A stretch of 64,000 nt of DNA, taken from positions 62,001-126,000 of the forward strand of contig NZ_BQID01000008.1 of NCBI RefSeq assembly GCF_021602345.1. Reading direction: 5' to 3'. This DNA comes from Pseudomonas pharyngis. GTDB taxonomy: Bacteria; Pseudomonadota; Gammaproteobacteria; Pseudomonadales; Pseudomonadaceae. Shown here one piece after another: positions 1 to 8,530 of this stretch. Positions within the stretch are counted from its first letter, which is position 1; the number at the start of each line of letters is the position of its first letter. A program made the translations under genes and the position numbers. The notes under the pieces were generated by a model that was not told where the DNA came from, made no database searches, and saw only the letters and a program-made list of their open reading frames with translations.

Positions 1-191
1 ACGAACAGACCCTGTTCAGCGCGCGAATGGGTGAGCAGGTGTGTCAGATCGAACGCTATTGCCGACTCAACGACGCCCACGACGACCTCCAGGATATTCA
101 GGCCCTGGCCCTGCAATGGGTCGAACAACACGCCGACGAGTTCTCCCACGACACCGTTCGCAAGGCTTTCGCGCAGCCCGTGCTGGACTGA
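1..191 (+). CDS. C-terminal part of an unrecognised protein (cut by window edge)
   Basis: Reading frame open from the first bases to a TGA at 189-191, giving about 62 residues rich in Q, E, D and H with no cysteine cluster or obvious motif. The start lies outside the window. I do not recognise the family. The 130 bases up to the DAHP synthase start show no convincing terminator, so co-transcription with it is possible. Coding status rests on codon use and the clean stop only. Confidence 0.5.
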   Translation, partial: EQTLFSARMGEQVCQIERYCRLNDAHDDLQDIQALALQWVEQHADEFSHDTVRKAFAQPVLD

Positions 192-321
192 ACAGTGACT
201 TGCCCATTGTCTAGCAGGCGCCTAACGCGATAAGGTTCGGCTCCCCGACGCGCTTAAATCTGCTGTGCTCCGCCGCGCGGGGATCGCTGGCGGCCGGCAC
301 CCGTGACCTGACGAGTAAACG

Positions 322-1398
322 ATGGCTGATTTACCGATCAACGACCTGAACGTCGCTTCCAACGAGACCCTGATCACTCCCGATCAGCTCAAGCGTGATA
401 TCCCTCTGAGCGACGCTGCCTTGCGCACTGTCACCAAGGGTCGCGAAGTCATCCGCAACATTCTCGATGGCATCGACCATCGTCTGTTCGTGGTGATCGG
501 CCCCTGCTCGATCCACGACATCAAGGCTGCCCATGAATATGCCGATCGCCTGAAGGTGCTGGCGGCAGAAGTCTCGGACACCCTGTATCTGGTCATGCGC
601 GTGTATTTCGAAAAGCCACGGACCACCGTCGGCTGGAAAGGCCTGATCAACGACCCGTACCTGGATGACTCGTTCAAGATCCAGGACGGTCTGCACATCG
701 GTCGCCAGCTGCTGCTGGACCTGGCCGAGAAAGGCCTGCCGACCGCGACCGAAGCCCTCGACCCGATCTCCCCGCAGTATCTGCAGGACCTGATCAGCTG
801 GTCGGCCATCGGCGCACGGACCACCGAATCCCAGACCCACCGCGAGATGGCTTCCGGCCTGTCCTCGGCGGTCGGTTTCAAGAACGGCACCGACGGCGGC
901 CTGACCGTGGCGATCAACGCCTTGCAGTCGGTCTCCAGCCCGCACCGTTTCCTGGGCATCAACCAGGAGGGTGGCGTGTCGATCGTCACCACCAAGGGCA
1001 ACGCCTACGGCCACGTGGTGCTGCGCGGCGGCAACGGCAAGCCGAACTACGATTCGGTCAGCGTCGCCCTGTGCGAGCAGGCGCTGAACAAGGCGAAGAT
1101 CAAACCGAATATCATGGTCGACTGCAGCCACGCCAACTCCAACAAGGATCCGGCCCTGCAACCGCTGGTGATGGAGAACGTCGCCAACCAGATCCTCGAA
1201 GGCAATCAGTCGATCATCGGCCTGATGGTCGAGAGCCATCTGAACTGGGGCTGCCAGGCGATCCCGAAAGACCTCGCCGACCTGCAATATGGCGTGTCGA
1301 TCACCGACGCCTGCATCGACTGGTCCGCTACCGAAAACACCTTGCGCAGCATGCACGCCAAGCTCAAGGATGTGCTGCCGAAACGTCAGCGCAGCTGA
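322..1398 (+). CDS. aroF: 3-deoxy-7-phosphoheptulonate (DAHP) synthase, class I AroF/AroG type
   Basis: Cytoplasmic first enzyme of the shikimate pathway. It condenses phosphoenolpyruvate and erythrose 4-phosphate to DAHP. The 358 residues match the usual AroF/G/H length. Family hallmarks are visible: VVIGPCSIHD near residue 60 (metal-binding Cys), KPRTTVGWKG near residue 95 (PEP binding) and LRGGNGKPNYD near residue 235. The N-terminal extension that forms the feedback site in E. coli enzymes is present, but I cannot tell from sequence which amino acid (Phe, Tyr or Trp) inhibits it. Pseudomonads carry several paralogues, so the symbol is a family name. The gene ends in a strong hairpin shared with the convergent acetyltransferase. 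Confidence 0.95.
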   Translation: MADLPINDLNVASNETLITPDQLKRDIPLSDAALRTVTKGREVIRNILDGIDHRLFVVIGPCSIHDIKAAHEYADRLKVLAAEVSDTLYLVMRVYFEKPRTTVGWKGLINDPYLDDSFKIQDGLHIGRQLLLDLAEKGLPTATEALDPISPQYLQDLISWSAIGARTTESQTHREMASGLSSAVGFKNGTDGGLTVAINALQSVSSPHRFLGINQEGGVSIVTTKGNAYGHVVLRGGNGKPNYDSVSVALCEQALNKAKIKPNIMVDCSHANSNKDPALQPLVMENVANQILEGNQSIIGLMVESHLNWGCQAIPKDLADLQYGVSITDACIDWSATENTLRSMHAKLKDVLPKRQRS

Positions 1399-1420
1399 CA
1401 GCCGTTTCGCAGGCATAAAA

Positions 1421-1445
1421 AAACGCCGGGCATTGCCCGGCGTTT
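1421..1445. terminator. Bidirectional rho-independent terminator
   Basis: Perfect inverted repeat with arms 1421-1432 and 1434-1445, flanked by A-rich sequence on the left and a T run on the right. It sits between the convergent DAHP synthase and GNAT genes and can end both transcripts. Confidence 0.9.
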
Positions 1446-1466
1446 TTGTGTATGCGGTGAGGTCAG

Positions 1467-1748
1467 TCAGATCTTGGCGGTGCGCCGCTGATGACGCTCC
1501 ATGTAGCGCTCCACGTAGGAGCACGAAGGAATGACCGTGTAGCCCATTTCATCGGCGTATTGCAGCGCCCGCTCGGTCAGGGCTGCCGCAATGCCTCGGC
1601 CACGCAAAGCGTTGGGCACGAAGGTGCGGTAGATATCCAGGGTCTGTTTCCCCAGATCCATGTAGGTCAGGTAGGCACGATGACCGTCCACATTGGTCTC
1701 GAACTGATGACCAGCCTGGTCATGGTGGATGGACAACGCCTCGCTCAT
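1467..1748 (-). CDS. Small GNAT-family N-acetyltransferase (YjdJ-like)
   Basis: 93 residues, the size of the minimal one-domain GNAT proteins of the YjdJ type. The acetyl-CoA pyrophosphate loop is visible as RGRGIAAAL around residue 55, and the C-terminal SYVERYMERH is typical of this small subgroup. The substrate is unknown; such proteins may act on small molecules or protein N-termini. The ATG at 1748 was preferred over upstream in-frame starts because a GAGGAG ribosome-binding site lies just before it. It is convergent with the DAHP synthase and transcribed alone. Confidence 0.85.
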   Translation of the reverse strand: MSEALSIHHDQAGHQFETNVDGHRAYLTYMDLGKQTLDIYRTFVPNALRGRGIAAALTERALQYADEMGYTVIPSCSYVERYMERHQRRTAKI

Positions 1749-2385
1749 CACTACTCCTCGCGGGTCTCGAATTCTGACCCCTACCTTACCGATGTTTTCC
1801 CGGCGAAGGAACATCTACGCCACCCCGTGCCTGATGGGCATCGAGAAGAACTGCACCGATCTCGCGCAACCCGAGCACGTATCAAATAGTAGGCACCATT
1901 GGCGAAAATGCTCAAGGTACGCTCGTCATCGTGCGGATTGACGGGGCAGTTCCGGTGGACTCAGGGCCGGTTCGGGAGACGATCTTCCCGAGCCGAAAGG
2001 CTGAACATCGCCGGATGTTGAGACTTAAGACGAGCCGCCTGTTTTAAAGTCACCTCAACATGGACAAAGATATGCGAGGCGCTGCGCAAATTCGCAACAA
2101 AAGTGTGGACGAATCCATATAGACAGACTTTGGCCACTACCTGCAAAACAGCGCACGGCACCGGGAACTTTTTCTCATTAACTCGCTCATCTCGCGGCTT
2201 ACAGCTGGATATTTTTTATACAGCGCAGTTAAAAGTTGCTCGAAAAAGAATCAACGCCTACAATTTTTTTTGCTTCTTGCCTTACGTCAGTTTACTTACT
2301 ACAAGTAATGGGTAGTATGTACGCCGGCTATTTCCTCAATCGGAGGAGACAGCCACTTAATTGAAAGTCCTTGAAGGGGAACACG
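1749..2385. other. 637-bp intergenic region: oprI leader and upstream DNA
   Basis: No convincing gene. Short open frames here lack ribosome-binding sites and recognisable products. It contains a near-perfect hairpin (arms 1968-1977 and 1986-1995, one G-T pair) without a T run, an A/T-rich stretch from about 2140 to 2300, and the likely oprI promoter with a leader of roughly 115 bases. Confidence 0.6.
2236..2264 (+). promoter_or_regulatory. Predicted sigma-70 promoter of oprI
   Basis: TTGCTC at 2236-2241, exactly 17 bases, then TACAAT at 2259-2264, followed by T-rich DNA. This fits a strong housekeeping promoter, as expected for one of the most abundant outer-membrane proteins. Predicted by eye. 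Confidence 0.55.
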
Positions 2386-2637
2386 ATGAACAACGTTCTG
2401 AAATTCTCTGCTCTGGCTCTGGCCGCAGTTCTGGCTACCGGTTGCAGCAGCGCATCGAAAGAAACCGAAGCACGTCTGACCGCTACTGAAGACGCAGCTG
2501 CTCGCGCCCAGGCTCGTGCAGACGAAGCTTACCGTAAAGCTGATGAAGCTCTGGCTGCTGCTCAAAAAGCACAACAGACTGCTGACGAAGCTAACGAGCG
2601 TGCTCTGCGCATGCTGGAAAAAGCTAGCCGCAAGTAA
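2386..2637 (+). CDS. oprI: Major outer membrane lipoprotein OprI (Lpp-type)
   Basis: 83-residue lipoprotein that anchors the outer membrane to peptidoglycan. The signal peptide ends in the lipobox ATGC (Cys about residue 20). The mature part is one long alanine-rich coiled-coil helix of heptads with many A, E, R and Q, ending in ASRK; the terminal lysine is the usual attachment point to peptidoglycan in Lpp proteins. ATG 2386 is preceded by AAGGGG; an ATG four codons upstream is poorer. It is followed directly by a strong terminator, so it is monocistronic. The convergent downstream gene encodes an L,D-transpeptidase, the family that makes Lpp-type cross-links in E. coli. Confidence 0.97.
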
Positions 2638-2658
2638 TAGTCCTTCGGGATTGTTATC

Positions 2659-2690
2659 AAGCCGACCCATTTTTTGGGTCGGCTTTTTTG
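2659..2690 (+). terminator. oprI terminator
   Basis: Stem arms 2659-2669 and 2675-2685 (AAGCCGACCCA and its complement) with a T-loop and a following T6 run, 22 bases after the oprI stop. Confidence 0.92.
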
Positions 2691-2713
2691 TGCCCGCCGT
2701 TTCTTGGGGCAAC

Positions 2714-2747
2714 AAAAAACCCGCCGCTGCAATAGCCTCGGCGGGTT
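2714..2747 (-). terminator. Terminator of the L,D-transpeptidase gene
   Basis: Inverted repeat AACCCGCCG (2718-2726) with its complement at 2739-2747. On the minus strand it is followed by a T6 run. It lies 13 bases beyond the stop codon of the minus-strand gene. Confidence 0.88.
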
Positions 2748-2759
2748 CTGTCTTGCAGC

Positions 2760-3731
2760 TTATTGCTGCAGGTCGATCGGTGCGCTGGAGACCATCGGCG
2801 CCGAAGTGTTCGGCGTGCCGATTTCGGTTGGCAGGCCATCTTCGGCCGCCACCACGTCACGCACCACATCCCAGTTCATGCGCAGGTTGTTGGTGATGTC
2901 TTCGCGCTTGAGCATCGCGTTGATCACGGCGGTGTGTTTGTCGACCACCGACGGGTTGCCCTTGTCATCGATCGGCGTGTGCGCCTCCAGGTAGATCTTG
3001 CCGCCACTGCGACCGAACTTGTACGCATCATTGAGGATACGTACCGAGGTACCGACCGGCACCATGCTGGCCATTTCCAGCACGTTGTTGTTGAACATGC
3101 GGAAGCAGCCGTGACTGGTGCGCATGCCGATGCCGAACTTCTTGTTCGAACCGTGGATCAGGTAACCCGGCGTACCCAGGGTGAACTTGAACGGACCCAG
3201 CGGGTTGTCCGGACCGGCCGGCACCACGTTCGGCAGCGGATCACCGTCGGCGGCGTGCTCGGCCTTGATCGAGGCAGGTGGCGTCCAGGTTGGATTCGGT
3301 GTCTTGGCGGTGATTGTGGTGTGCGCGATCGGCGAGCCCCAGCCTTCACGACCGATACCCAGCGGGAAGGTGTACACCACGTTCCGACCTTTCGGGTAGT
3401 AGTAGAGACGGTATTCGGCGAGGTTGATCACGATGCCTTCACGCGGCCCCGGCGGCAGGATGAAACGCGTCGGCAGGACCACTTCGGTGCCGGCGCCCGG
3501 CAGCCACGCATCGACGCCCGGGTTGGCCGCGACCATCTCCGAATAGCCCAGATCGTAGGTGGTGCCCAGATCGGCAAAAGTGTCTTCGTACTTGGCCTTG
3601 ATCACCTGCACCTGGCCGATGATGTCCTCACCAGGAGGTGGCAGAGGAAACTCCAGTGCGGCAACGGGACCGGCCACACACAGGGCGGCAAGAGACAGGC
3701 AGCGGGTGACAGCAGGAAAACGCGGCAACAT
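2760..3731 (-). CDS. Periplasmic L,D-transpeptidase (ErfK/YbiS/YcfS/YnhG family)
   Basis: 323 residues. An N-terminal signal peptide (cleavage probably after AALA near residue 25) is followed by a LysM-like peptidoglycan-binding segment (about 35-85) and a YkuD catalytic domain. The active-site signature is visible: YLIHGSN, then SHGCFRM with the nucleophilic cysteine around residue 230. Such enzymes make 3-3 peptidoglycan cross-links or attach Lpp-type lipoproteins to peptidoglycan. The convergent neighbour is oprI, which makes an Lpp-anchoring role attractive, but this is inference from position. ATG 3731 was chosen because the signal peptide starts there; the longer open frame upstream reads into low-complexity Arg/Ser sequence. 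Confidence 0.92.
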   Translation of the reverse strand: MLPRFPAVTRCLSLAALCVAGPVAALEFPLPPPGEDIIGQVQVIKAKYEDTFADLGTTYDLGYSEMVAANPGVDAWLPGAGTEVVLPTRFILPPGPREGIVINLAEYRLYYYPKGRNVVYTFPLGIGREGWGSPIAHTTITAKTPNPTWTPPASIKAEHAADGDPLPNVVPAGPDNPLGPFKFTLGTPGYLIHGSNKKFGIGMRTSHGCFRMFNNNVLEMASMVPVGTSVRILNDAYKFGRSGGKIYLEAHTPIDDKGNPSVVDKHTAVINAMLKREDITNNLRMNWDVVRDVVAAEDGLPTEIGTPNTSAPMVSSAPIDLQQ

Positions 3732-3840
3732 CCGGAGAATCCTTCGCAAGATCGACAAGGGTATAAGAGCGCGATTGTACACCGCGCCCAGGGAATTCGG
3801 GGAGATGCGCCGATAGACCGCGATATCGACGAAAAAGGAC

Positions 3841-4134
3841 TCAGAGCTCGAAACGCAGCTCAGGCCAGATCGGCGAGGTGCCGCGCTTCTGCGATTCGAG
3901 GATTGCCCGGCACAGCGAGCACAGGCGCTGATCCTGGAACACCCGGCGATCCACGCTCGACCAGCGCGGTTGCGCCGGCAGCAGACTGCCGCACAGGGTG
4001 CGGTCCGCCGAACCACCGAGCTCCAGTTGACGGGTCACCAGATGCACCCGCACTTCCTGGCAGGCGAACAGATCCAGCTGTTCGTCAGGCTCGATCAGTT
4101 GGTAGGCGAACAGGGACCAGGCAGGACGCGGCAT
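3841..4134 (-). CDS. Conserved hypothetical protein with C-terminal CxxC
   Basis: 97 residues, not recognised as a characterised family. Five cysteines are present, including an LCSLCRAI motif near residue 77 that could bind a metal or form a disulfide. No signal peptide or membrane segment. ATG 4134 has a GGAG at suitable distance. It lies between the transpeptidase and tesA, as I recall an uncharacterised gene does in P. aeruginosa, which supports it being real. Confidence 0.75.
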   Translation of the reverse strand: MPRPAWSLFAYQLIEPDEQLDLFACQEVRVHLVTRQLELGGSADRTLCGSLLPAQPRWSSVDRRVFQDQRLCSLCRAILESQKRGTSPIWPELRFEL

Positions 4135-4191
4135 CGGGGGCTCCAAATAAGGGGGCGCCACATTAGCCGAAAGCCTGCCGCTAGAAAAGCC

Positions 4192-4797
4192 TCATAGTAG
4201 CGGTTTTAGCGTCGGCCAGACATTTTCCAGCAACTTGCCCTGAGCCCCGGCCGCCGGGTGCAGACCGTCGGCCTGCATCAGGTCCGGATGCCCGCCCACG
4301 CCGTCGAGGAAAAACGGCACCAGCGGGATTTTCTTCTCCTCAGCGAGTTTGCCGTAGACCTCGGCAAAGGCATCGGTATAGCGCTTGCCGTAGTTGGGTG
4401 GCAATTGCATGCCGAGCAACAGCACCTTGGCACCGCTTTGACGGGAGCTGTCGATCATCGACGCAAGATTTTGTTGCAATTGCGTCGGCGGCATTCCGCG
4501 CAAGCCATCGTTGCCGCCCAACTCGAGGATCACCAGTTCCGGTTTGTGCTCTGCAAGCAGCGCCGGCAGCCGTGCCTGGCCTCCGGCACTGGTGTCGCCA
4601 CTGATGGACGCATTGACCACTTTGTCGTCAAAACCTTCGGTCTTGAGCCGCTGTTCGAGCAACGACACCCACCCAAGCCGGGTATCCAGTCCGAAACCGG
4701 CGCTGATACTATCGCCAACGATCAGGACTGTACCCGCCGCTGCGTTCTGGGCCATGCACATCAAGGCCAGGCCAGCACTCAAAAACCACACACGCAT
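4192..4797 (-). CDS. tesA: Periplasmic thioesterase I / lysophospholipase / arylesterase TesA
   Basis: 201-residue SGNH hydrolase. A signal peptide (residues 1-21, ending AAA) precedes block I VGDSISAGFG with the catalytic serine, block III GGNDGLRG, and the C-terminal DGLHP with catalytic Asp and His. It hydrolyses acyl thioesters, aryl esters and lysophospholipids in the periplasm, as E. coli TesA does. ATG 4797 has GGAGA seven to eight bases upstream; an ATG at 4809 four codons further up is possible. Its start lies only about ten bases from the start of the divergent ABC ATPase gene, so its promoter must lie inside that neighbour. Confidence 0.95.
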   Translation of the reverse strand: MRVWFLSAGLALMCMAQNAAAGTVLIVGDSISAGFGLDTRLGWVSLLEQRLKTEGFDDKVVNASISGDTSAGGQARLPALLAEHKPELVILELGGNDGLRGMPPTQLQQNLASMIDSSRQSGAKVLLLGMQLPPNYGKRYTDAFAEVYGKLAEEKKIPLVPFFLDGVGGHPDLMQADGLHPAAGAQGKLLENVWPTLKPLL

Positions 4798-4807
4798 CGG
4801 ATTCTCC

Positions 4808-5491
4808 ATGGGCGCAAGCATTCTCACCGCGAAGAACCTTAGCAAAGTGGTTCCCAGCGCGGAAGGTGAACTGACCATCCTGCACGAACTCAGCCTGGAA
4901 CTGAACAAGGGCGACAGCCTGGCCATCGTCGGCGCGTCCGGTTCCGGCAAATCCACCCTGCTCGGCCTGCTCGCCGGCCTTGATCTGCCAAGCAGCGGCG
5001 AAGTGACGCTCGCCGGGCAAGGCCTGAGCAATCTCGATGAAGACCAGCGCGCGCGCATTCGCGCCGAGCACGTGGGTTTCGTCTTTCAATCGTTCCAGTT
5101 GCTCGACAGCCTCAACGCGCTGGAAAACGTCATGCTGCCGCTGGAGCTCGACGGCCGCAAAGACGCTCGAAGCCGCGCCACCGAACTGCTGCAACGGGTC
5201 GGCCTCGGCCAGCGCCTGACTCACTCGCCGCGCCAGCTCTCCGGTGGTGAGCAGCAGCGCGTGGCAATTGCCCGGGCCTTCGCCGCCGAGCCGGACGTGC
5301 TGTTTGCTGACGAACCCACCGGTAATCTCGACAGCCACACCGGCGAGCGCATCAGCGACTTGCTGTTCGAATTGAACAAGGAACGCGGCACCACCCTGGT
5401 GCTGGTGACCCACGACGAACGCCTGGCCCATCGTTGCCGGCGTCTGATCCGTCTTGAAGCCGGCCTGTTGGTCGCCCCTCTGGAGCCTTGA
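4808..5491 (+). CDS. ABC transporter ATP-binding protein, YbbA/LolD-like
   Basis: 227 residues. Walker A GASGSGKST near residue 43, Q-loop VFQSFQL, signature LSGGEQQRVAIARA near 145 and Walker B VLFADEPTGN with the EPTGNLD form typical of the MacB/LolD/YbbA group. It is the cytoplasmic ATPase partner of the FtsX-type permease encoded next; the genes overlap by one base (TGATG), so translation is probably coupled. The tesA-YbbA-YbbP arrangement is known from E. coli, where the substrate is not established. The head-to-head start with tesA leaves no intergenic promoter. Confidence 0.95.
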   Translation: MGASILTAKNLSKVVPSAEGELTILHELSLELNKGDSLAIVGASGSGKSTLLGLLAGLDLPSSGEVTLAGQGLSNLDEDQRARIRAEHVGFVFQSFQLLDSLNALENVMLPLELDGRKDARSRATELLQRVGLGQRLTHSPRQLSGGEQQRVAIARAFAAEPDVLFADEPTGNLDSHTGERISDLLFELNKERGTTLVLVTHDERLAHRCRRLIRLEAGLLVAPLEP

Positions 5492-7995
5492 TGGCACGTC
5501 TGCCGCTGTTGCGTCTGTTCAGTCTTGCCCTGCGCCAACTGATGCGCGATGCCCGCGCCGGTGAACTGCGGGTGCTGTTTTTCGCCTTGGTGGTGGCGGT
5601 GGCGGCGAGTACCGCGATCGGCTATTTCGGCGCCCGCCTCAACGGCGCGATGATGCTGCGCGCCACCGAGTTTCTCGGGGCCGACCTGTCGCTCGAAGGC
5701 AGCTCGCCCGCCCGCCCGGAACAAATCAGGAGCGGCACCGAGTTGCGCCTGGATCATGCACAGGTGGTGGAGTTTTCCAGCGTCATCGCCACGGACAACG
5801 GTATTCAGCTCTCCAGTATCAAAGCCGTCGACCGCGCCTATCCGCTGCGCGGCGAACTGAAAAGCGCTCCCGCCCCTTACGCGACAGAAGAAGCCGGTGG
5901 CGAGCCGCAGCCCGGTGAAGCCTGGGTCGAAGCGCGCCTGCTGACAGCGCTGGACCTGAAGATCGGCGACAGCATCGACGTCGGCATGAAGACGCTGAAA
6001 CTGACGCGAGTGCTGACCTACGAACCGGATCGCGCCGGTAACTTCTACAGCCTGACCCCACGAGTGCTGATCAACCTCGACGACCTCGCTGCGACCGGCG
6101 TGGTGCAACCCGGCAGCCGGGTGAGTTACCGCGAACTGTGGCGCGGAGAGCCGCAGGCGCTGGAAACCTATCGCCAACTGATCAAACCGGGCCTCGCCGC
6201 CAACCAGCGGATTCAGGATGCCCGCGATGGCAACCGGCAGATCGGCGGTGCACTGGGCAAGGCCGAACGCTATCTGAACATGGCCAGTCTGGTCGCTGTT
6301 CTACTGGCCGGGGTGGCGGTGGCGTTATCGGCCAACCGCTTCGCCAGCCGCCGCTTCGATGCCAGCGCCCTGCTGCGTTGCCTGGGTCTGTCGCGCCGGG
6401 AAACCTTGGTGCTGTTCAGTCTGCAACTGACGGTGCTCGGCCTGCTCGCCAGCCTCGGCGGCGCCCTGCTCGGCTGGCTCGCGCAATTGGGATTGTTTGC
6501 GCTGCTGCATGATCTGCTACCGACCGACGTACCGCCGGGTGGCTTGTTGCCGGCACTGGCCGGCATCGGCACCGGACTGGTGGCGCTGGCCGGTTTCGCC
6601 CTGCCACCGCTCGCCGCGCTGGGCCGCGTGCCGCCGCTGCGGGTATTGCGCCGGGACATGCTGCCGATTCCGTCGAGTACCTGGATGGTCTACGGCGCAG
6701 CACTCGGGGCACTCGGGCTGATCATGTGGCGCCTGAGCCTGGATCTGCTGCTGACGTTCGCCCTGCTCGGCGGTGGCGTGGTCGCCGCGCTGGTACTCGG
6801 CGGCTTGCTGCTTTTGCTGCTGCAGAGTCTGCGTCGCCTGCTCGCACGCGCGTCCCTGCCGTGGCGTCTCGGGCTGGGTCAGTTGTTGCGCCATCCTTTG
6901 GCGGCAGCCGGCCAGTCACTGGCCTTCGGGCTGATCCTGCTGTCCATGGCGCTGATCGCCTTGCTGCGCGGCGAATTGCTCGACACCTGGCAAAACCAGT
7001 TGCCGAAAAATGCACCCAACTACTTCGCCCTGAACATCCTGCCGGCCGACAAACAAGCCTTCACCGATCACCTGATCAATGTCTCGGCCCAGGCCGCGCC
7101 GTTGTACCCGGTGGTGCCGGGACGCTTGATCAGCATCAATGGCGAAGCGGTGCAGCAGATTGTCAACAAGGATTCGGCCGGCGACCGCGCGATCCAGCGC
7201 GACCTGAGCCTGACCTGGGCGGCCGATCTGCCGGCGGGCAACAAAATCACCGCCGGTTCGTGGTGGACCGGCCAACCTTCGGACGATGTTCCGGGCGTCT
7301 CGGTGGAAGGCAAGGTGGCCGAAAGCCTCAAGCTCAAACTGGGCGATCACATGGTATTCAGCGTCGGCGGGGTCAATCGTGAAGCGAAGGTCACCAGCCT
7401 GCGGGAGATCAACTGGGACAACTTCCAGCCGAACTTCTTCATGATCTTCCAGCCCGGCACCCTGAAGGATCTGCCGGCGACTTACCTGACCAGCTTCTAT
7501 CTGGCGCCCGGTCACGATCAGCAGATTGTCGAGCTGTCGCGAGCATTCCCGGCAGTGACCATCCTGCAGGTCGAAGCCTTGCTCGAACAACTGCGCAGCA
7601 TCCTCGCCCAGGTCACCCTGGCGGTGGAGTATGTGTTGTTGTTTGTGTTGGCGGCGGGGATGGCGGTGCTGTTTTCCGGGTTGCAGGCAACGCTGGACGA
7701 ACGCATTCGCCAGGGCGCACTGCTGCGTGCGCTGGGTGCCGAGCGCCAGTTGCTGATCAAGGCGCGACGAATCGAGTTCGGCTTGCTCGGCGCGGTCAGT
7801 GGATTGCTCGCGGCCATCGGTTCGGAAGTGGTGAGTCTGGTGCTGTATCGTTTCGCCTTCGACCTGCCATGGCATCCCCATCCGTGGTTGCTGCTGTTGC
7901 CGTTGATCGGCGCGGCGCTGATCGGTGGCGCCGGGGTGTTCGGCACGCGGCGTGCGCTCAACGCCAGCCCGCTGACAGTGTTGCGCGAGGGTTGA
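5491..7995 (+). CDS. FtsX-family ABC permease (YbbP-like)
   Basis: 834-residue inner-membrane protein. One transmembrane segment near residues 20-40 is followed by a large periplasmic domain (about 45-245). A cluster of helices follows between about 255 and 495, then a second extracytoplasmic region, then three C-terminal helices (about 710-815). This duplicated FtsX layout is that of YbbP. The C-terminal permease motif LDERIRQGALLRALGAERQ is visible. With the upstream ATPase it should form an exporter-like or lipid-handling transporter whose substrate is unknown. ATG 5491 overlaps the ATPase stop; a TTG just before it is an alternative start. Confidence 0.93.
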   Translation: MARLPLLRLFSLALRQLMRDARAGELRVLFFALVVAVAASTAIGYFGARLNGAMMLRATEFLGADLSLEGSSPARPEQIRSGTELRLDHAQVVEFSSVIATDNGIQLSSIKAVDRAYPLRGELKSAPAPYATEEAGGEPQPGEAWVEARLLTALDLKIGDSIDVGMKTLKLTRVLTYEPDRAGNFYSLTPRVLINLDDLAATGVVQPGSRVSYRELWRGEPQALETYRQLIKPGLAANQRIQDARDGNRQIGGALGKAERYLNMASLVAVLLAGVAVALSANRFASRRFDASALLRCLGLSRRETLVLFSLQLTVLGLLASLGGALLGWLAQLGLFALLHDLLPTDVPPGGLLPALAGIGTGLVALAGFALPPLAALGRVPPLRVLRRDMLPIPSSTWMVYGAALGALGLIMWRLSLDLLLTFALLGGGVVAALVLGGLLLLLLQSLRRLLARASLPWRLGLGQLLRHPLAAAGQSLAFGLILLSMALIALLRGELLDTWQNQLPKNAPNYFALNILPADKQAFTDHLINVSAQAAPLYPVVPGRLISINGEAVQQIVNKDSAGDRAIQRDLSLTWAADLPAGNKITAGSWWTGQPSDDVPGVSVEGKVAESLKLKLGDHMVFSVGGVNREAKVTSLREINWDNFQPNFFMIFQPGTLKDLPATYLTSFYLAPGHDQQIVELSRAFPAVTILQVEALLEQLRSILAQVTLAVEYVLLFVLAAGMAVLFSGLQATLDERIRQGALLRALGAERQLLIKARRIEFGLLGAVSGLLAAIGSEVVSLVLYRFAFDLPWHPHPWLLLLPLIGAALIGGAGVFGTRRALNASPLTVLREG

Positions 7996-8029
7996 TAGAC
8001 TCCAGCCGTCTTAATCAAAAGAAGTTGCC

Positions 8030-8527
8030 ATGAGCCGTTATCGCCCTCCCCGCACCGCCGGCACCGCGCTGATCACCCCCGAGGGTGAAGCGCGGATGCG
8101 CGCCGAATTCCATGAGCTGTGGCATGTGCGCCGACCGCAGGTGACGCAGTCGGTCAGCGAAGCGGCGGCTCAGGGTGATCGTTCGGAAAATGCCGAGTAC
8201 ACCTACGGCAAGAAAATGCTGCGCGAGATCGACAGCCGCGTGCGCTTTCTCACCAAACGCCTTGAGGCGTTGAAAGTGGTCAGCGAAAAACCCAGTGATC
8301 CGAACAAGGTCTACTTCGGCGCGTGGGTGACCATCGAAGACGAAGACGGCAAACAGTCGCGCTATCGCATCGTCGGCCCGGACGAGCTGGACCTGAAACT
8401 CGGCCTGATCAGCATCGACTCACCGCTGGCCCGCGCCTTGATCGGCAAGGCGCTGGATGCCGAAGTTCGGGTACAGACGCCGACCGGCGAACAGTTCGTC
8501 TACATCGTGGCGATCGAATATCCCTGA
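8030..8527 (+). CDS. greB: Transcription elongation factor GreB
   Basis: 165 residues. It stimulates RNA polymerase to cleave backtracked transcripts through the secondary channel. The N-terminal coiled coil (about 10-80) carries the conserved acidic tip region [11 protein letters not shown], and the C-terminal FKBP-like domain (about 90-165) contains [12 protein letters not shown] and the closing [11 protein letters not shown]-type strand. The basic, longer N-terminus ([11 protein letters not shown]) points to GreB rather than GreA. It starts 35 bases after the permease stop, so it is possibly the last gene of that transcript. Confidence 0.95.
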   Translation: MSRYRPPRTAGTALITPEGEARMRAEFHELWHVRRPQVTQSVSEAAAQGDRSENAEYTYGKKMLREIDSRVRFLTKRLEALKVVSEKPSDPNKVYFGAWVTIEDEDGKQSRYRIVGPDELDLKLGLISIDSPLARALIGKALDAEVRVQTPTGEQFVYIVAIEYP

Positions 8528-8530
8528 CGC

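Noticed and set aside
2204-2222. Possible LexA (SOS) box upstream of oprI
   Set aside because: CTG and CAG are separated by 13 bases; the SOS box needs 10.
1434-2715. Minus-strand frame 2299-2715 antisense to oprI
   Set aside because: Translation is Ser/Phe-rich, a typical product of reading the opposite strand of an alanine-rich coiled-coil gene.
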